Shown here: positions 60,232 to 64,000 of the stretch, piece after piece
Layout of the letters: each line of letters opens with the position of its first letter
How positions within the stretch are numbered: position 1 is the first letter of the stretch
Origin: Tamarix chinensis
Lineage: Eukaryota > Streptophyta > Magnoliopsida > Caryophyllales > Tamaricaceae
Direction: 5' to 3'
Assembly: GCA_030549775.1 (NCBI GenBank)
Contig: CM060175.1
Coordinates: 94,107,470-94,171,469, forward strand
DNA length: 64,000 nt
Notes under the pieces: generated by a model
The model's database searches: none
What the model was told of the DNA's origin: nothing
The model's input: only the letters and a program-made list of their open reading frames with translations
Made by a program: the position numbers and the translations under genes

Positions 60232-61799
60232 TTTTTTGAATATTTATTTTTACTTTTTTGATGTACCAAGTATATGCATGATGATTGAAGTATAAAGATT
60301 CAAGAATGAAGATTGAAAAGTTCTTCCAATCATGATGCCATTTGTGTTCTAATAGGTTTTTTTTTTTAATGTTTTTTGGACATTATATACTAGTTTTAAA
60401 CAATATTGTTGTTGATATATTTTATTATGTTTTTCTATCATACTACTCGGATATATTTTGAATAATTTGCTTGTTATTAGGAAAGTTTTAGAAGTCTAAC
60501 AGGTTATAGCTTTGTAGTATGACTACTTTATATATAGTAGAGGTATAGTTTCTTGCTTTGGTAAAGGATGATTTGTCTGCTTCAGCTGCTAAGTTAATAA
60601 TTTATTATTTTTTCTATTTTTTAAAATATTTTTTAATGTCAAAAAGTAATTATGTATAATTAAAAATTTTGATAGGTATATGGGTACTTTTAATCTGTCG
60701 AATAATTGGTTTGATGGGTAATGTCGTTATCCATTAGAAGATAGATTATCCACCGAGTATTAAGCATCCACCAGGTATCGAGTACCCACCATATATAAAA
60801 ATAGGAGAGGTAACGGATACTCATTCGGGTATGGATATAGATATAAGTAAAAAAAATGTTAGTTCAGTTACAGATAAGGGGTACTCGATCCCTACTTGGC
60901 ACTAATTGGTTCCCTATTATCAACACTTGATGACATGAATAATGCTCATGCCCTAGGCAACAAATGCTAAGAAATAAACAACTGTCAAATGATAATAAAT
61001 TGAAATCAAACTCTAAAACTCACCTTATGACATGAAATGACAAGAGAATAGGAAGATTGAGATATAATGTAACACCCCCCGGGGTAATTTTTAAACCCAA
61101 AAATTTTATTTTTAAGATAACGAAGAAGCGATTTGAAAAACAAAACTAGGAAATGTTATGACCACATCAACTATGAGAGATGTGTGATCATCACCTAACC
61201 CATGCCTAGTGCAAGGCAAAATGGAACAAGGAACAAAAGAATACATGATCATAACAATAATGTGACAATTATAAGGAAATAAATACTACAACCATATCAT
61301 AGATAGTTTAAAAAATTAAATACAAGAATTCGATCCAAGAGTTTAAATAATCAAAAATACAAAAAATATCCCAATGCAGTTGGGTAAAATACTAATAACC
61401 GGTTAGCTTAACTCTTAGACATAATTATAAACCTCTAATCCCAATCAATGGCCTACTAGTGGCCTATGTCATCACCCTCAGCGTACTCTAGCTGAGAGTC
61501 GTAACCTTGTAAATCATCATCTGCTCCTCGGACCAAAAGATAGATTATCACAATGACCACACAAGTGGAGTATCAATACGATGAAGTACTGGCAAATCAT
61601 ACTACCTAAAACATATAAAGTTCATGCAACACATTAAGGTCATACAATAGCATGGTATTCAATCTACTCGAAAGATAACATATGAAAACAATGATAACAT
61701 ATAAATACCTCAATGAAACCCAAGGATATATAATTGCACACAAGCATGGTTTTTCATAACAATCCATATAAAGGTAAAACACATAATGTCAATATCCAT

Positions 61800-62200
61800 G
61801 ATGGGATTAGCGTAAGACTGCAACTCCCACCACCGCATCACACTAGTGCAAAGGGGATTTTATCAGTGATCTTCAACATCCACCGCACTTAGTTGCCTAG
61901 GTGAGGGGGCATATGCTAAATTTTGGGTCTATCTCACTCAAATTACCTAATCATAGAATTAGAACAATGCCAATATACCATAATGGGACAAAATTAGGAC
62001 TACAACTCCCACCACCGCATCACACTAGTGCTAACGGAATTTTCTTAGGGATATTCAACATCCACCTTACTTGGACACCTAGGTGAGGGGTTATACACTC
62101 AATTTTGGGTCTGCCTCACCCACCGCACTAGCAATAGTACCAAGGAGATTTTTTAGGGGTCTTCAACATCCACCTTACTTAGAAACCAAGGCTAGGGGCA
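61800..62200. repeat. Tandem array of about 120-185 bp units in element E
   Basis: Three units containing CCACCACCGCATCACACTAG, 'TTTT(A)TCAGTGATCTTCAACATCCACC', and 'CCTAGGTGAGGGG' recur, beginning near 61812, 61990 and 62118. The third lacks the first part. Confidence 0.85.
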
Positions 62201-62284
62201 CAAAATATAACCAAACCTTAAGTATGCATACCGGAAAGGCATCTAAGATTCTATGATCAAAATCCATATATCAAACCAATTAGG

Positions 62285-62490
62285 TGTTTTAAGTGTTGAC
62301 ACCAAATACTAACCAAGGCATACAAGCCACTAAATTTGGGTGTTTAGAGATGACACCATACTCACACAAGGCATTAAGCCACTAAATAGGTGTTTAAATA
62401 TAACACCAAACTCACTATACCAATTAGGTGTTTAAGGATAACACTAAACACCTCATACCAATTAAGTGTTTAAGGATGACACCAAACTCA
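62285..62490. repeat. Tandem array of about 45-60 bp units in element E
   Basis: Five units of 'AATTAGGTGTTTAAGGATGACACCAAACTC' type (split: AATTAGGTGTTTAAGG, ATGACACCAAACTC), each with the short inverted pair GGTGTTT ... ACACC. Confidence 0.8.
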
Positions 62491-62639
62491 ACCAAAAGTA
62501 AGTCTCAAATACCATCATATTGTTTTATATTAACTTAGATCAATCATGGTTGAAATCATAATTACAATGTTGTAAATACATGGAAGAATCAATACAAAAG
62601 GCCCAAAAGAAACACAAAAACTCATATCAAAGTAGGAGG

Positions 62640-63120
62640 TTTCCAGGCATATCAGTTGATCGGTCCTCAGAGTAGTTGATTGGTCCGATCGTACTAGATA
62701 TGAACTAAAACAAAACCAAAGCACCAGTCGACTAGTTAGCCTCATCGGTCAACTATTCATGAGAACTAATCGATCGGTTTGGTCCAACTAGTCGATGGGT
62801 CTAATCAGAGACCAAACTAAAATGGCCTGTGGAAAAACCGATCGATGGGTTTGACCAACCGATTAACCGGTCATAAAAAATAGTCGTCTAGTTTGGTCCA
62901 ACCAATCAATGGGTTTAAGTAGAGACCAAATCATCTTGGTCTACAAGGACACCATTCGATGGGTTTGACCAACCAATTAACTGTTCATCGACACTAGTCG
63001 GCTAGTTTAGTAAACCAATCAACTGTTCTTGTGACCAGTTGATCCAAAAATCTACAACATTCAATTGCTCACAAAACTAGTCAATTGGTTTGAGGAACCG
63101 ATCGACTGGTATGGGTAAAA
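62640..63120. repeat. Palindromic ACCGATCGACTGGT-type repeat field in element E
   Basis: Roughly a dozen degenerate units around CCGATCGATGGGTTTG, CCAACTAGTCGATGGG and ACCGATCGACTGGT, many of them self-complementary, separated by 20-40 bases. It is related to the field at 50930-51480. Confidence 0.8.
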
Positions 63121-63578
63121 CACAACCCAGTGTTGCAAAACACACACCAAATTTCATCACACTTTACCATATTATTCCTAGCATGATTCTATGTCAAAAC
63201 ACACATAAAAATACATGCTTCACACATAGAATAACATGGACAAATGGTGATATACACACTTAACCAAATCATGCTTAATGATCAATTTCATGCTTAAAAA
63301 GTAGGAAACTCAACAACACTTACATAGAAAAGATTATACCATAAGCTCATACCATGAAACACAATTTGATCATCCTCATATAAACACTAACACATGTAAC
63401 TCCAATATACCACATAAACTTAATTATGTTAAAGATAAGAATGCTTTACCTTGAAGTAATTCTTCTAGAACAAAACTCCTACTGGATGGCCTATGTAGAA
63501 TAACTTTGATTCCTAAGAGAATTAGAGAAAAACCATTAAAAATCCTTTTTCCAAAACTCCATTAAATCTAATAAAATC

Positions 63579-63603
63579 AGAAGAAGAAGAAGAAGAAGAA
63601 GAA
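63579..63603. repeat. (AGA)n microsatellite
   Basis: Eight uninterrupted AGA units inside element E. Confidence 0.93.
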
Positions 63604-64000
63604 TAATAGAAACATAAAACACCACCATTTGACTCAATTAGGGTGTTAAAGAGAAGCTAAAATCTCCAACTTTTCTCAACCTTAATTCTTACTTGATTAG
63701 GGAAAGCAAAAGATAAAACCAATATTGGAAGAATAGAAAGGAGCTCAATACCTGTACAATTCAAAGGAGAATACCAAAGATGATCTTTGTTTTTCTTAGT
63801 AGAAGGAAGAAGAGAGGAAAAATAAAAAAGTGTTCAACACATAGTGAGATTTTCACAAGAAGAAGGGAGAAGAGAGTAAGAATACAAGTGTGGAATAAAG
63901 ATTGATCAGCAAAATGAGAGATATAGGAGCAAGTTGGTCAACATCCCTAAGGAAAAGAGGGATGAGACATGTGAGGTTGAGTGTAAGTAAGATAAGAAGT

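Larger units (their letters stand above)
56300..60904 (+). mobile_element. Decayed hAT transposon, about 4.6 kb, borders tentative
   Basis: The left end TAGCACTAGGTATGGAAATC and the reverse-complemented right end TAGTGCCAAGTAGGGATCGA agree at about 12 of 20 positions. Next to both ends are clusters of 'GGATATAGATATGGATATAG' (56387-56470) and 'GGGTATGGATATAGATATAA' (60827-60846) with GGATTT/GGGTAC repeats, the subterminal motif field of a hAT family. The broken transposase lies between. No 8-bp duplication is evident. A (GT)n tract (57204-57227) and an (AC)n tract (60215-60231) lie inside. Confidence 0.6.
61068..64000. mobile_element. LTR-like element E, cut by the window end
   Basis: Starts TGTAACACCCCCCGGGGTAA, the same kind of start as B and C, preceded by TATAA. 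It contains tandem arrays (61800-62200 and 62285-62490), a palindromic repeat field (62640-63120), a (GAA)n tract and, from about 63770 to the window end, the purine-rich tract that in the other copies precedes the right end by a few hundred bases. No gag-pol similarity. The right end should lie shortly beyond the window. Confidence 0.65.

Overview
The window looks like nuclear DNA of a flowering plant: AT-rich, dominated by decayed transposable elements, with plant-type hAT, Ty3/gypsy, Ty1/copia-like and L1-type LINE remnants and only two stretches that look like ordinary host genes. The species cannot be told from the sequence. Nearly every element carries stops and frameshifts, so this is an old, slowly purged intergenic region rather than a recently active one.

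Layout. 1-1011: AT-rich DNA with a possible MITE. 1012-4500: a broken Ty3/gypsy gag-pol (zinc knuckle, RT, RNase H, integrase), its integrase interrupted by a small insertion, then a probable 3' LTR/untranslated part. 5798-6047 (minus): a probable first coding exon of a SAC3-family mRNA-export protein; its later exons are not visible. 6050-8550: featureless AT-rich DNA. 8560-10080 (minus): a plant mobile domain (PMD) pseudogene. 10168-15008: a large LTR-like element (A) with tandem repeats, trinucleotide repeats, a G-rich tract and a telomere-like patch. 16747-22188: a complete hAT element with terminal inverted repeats and a perfect 8-bp target duplication, but a broken BED-finger transposase. 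22470-22997 (minus): an intact 175-codon gene with a TATA box, the best candidate for a living gene.

23000-40570 is a nest: an LTR-like sequence (F, ending about 27382), a LINE (ORF1, endonuclease, reverse transcriptase, RNase H) split by LTR-like element B (27483-30651, perfect 5-bp duplication) and by LTR-like element C (35014-38963). 42262-47127 holds two copia-type LTR tails, the first split by LTR-like element D (42558-45653). 49592-54589 and 56300-60904 are two further decayed hAT elements from different branches. 61068 to the window end is LTR-like element E, cut by the window edge.

The main unifying signal is the A-F series: 3-5 kb insertions starting TGTAACACC or similar and ending near TTACA/TTATA, with an internal tandem array on the left and a purine-rich tract on the right, and no recognisable protein. 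They fit solo LTRs (or a non-autonomous LTR family) of large retrotransposons. I see no operon, CRISPR, rRNA or tRNA, and no evidence of a new cellular system; the points most worth checking are the LTR family, the nesting order, the unknown intact gene and the orphan SAC3 exon.
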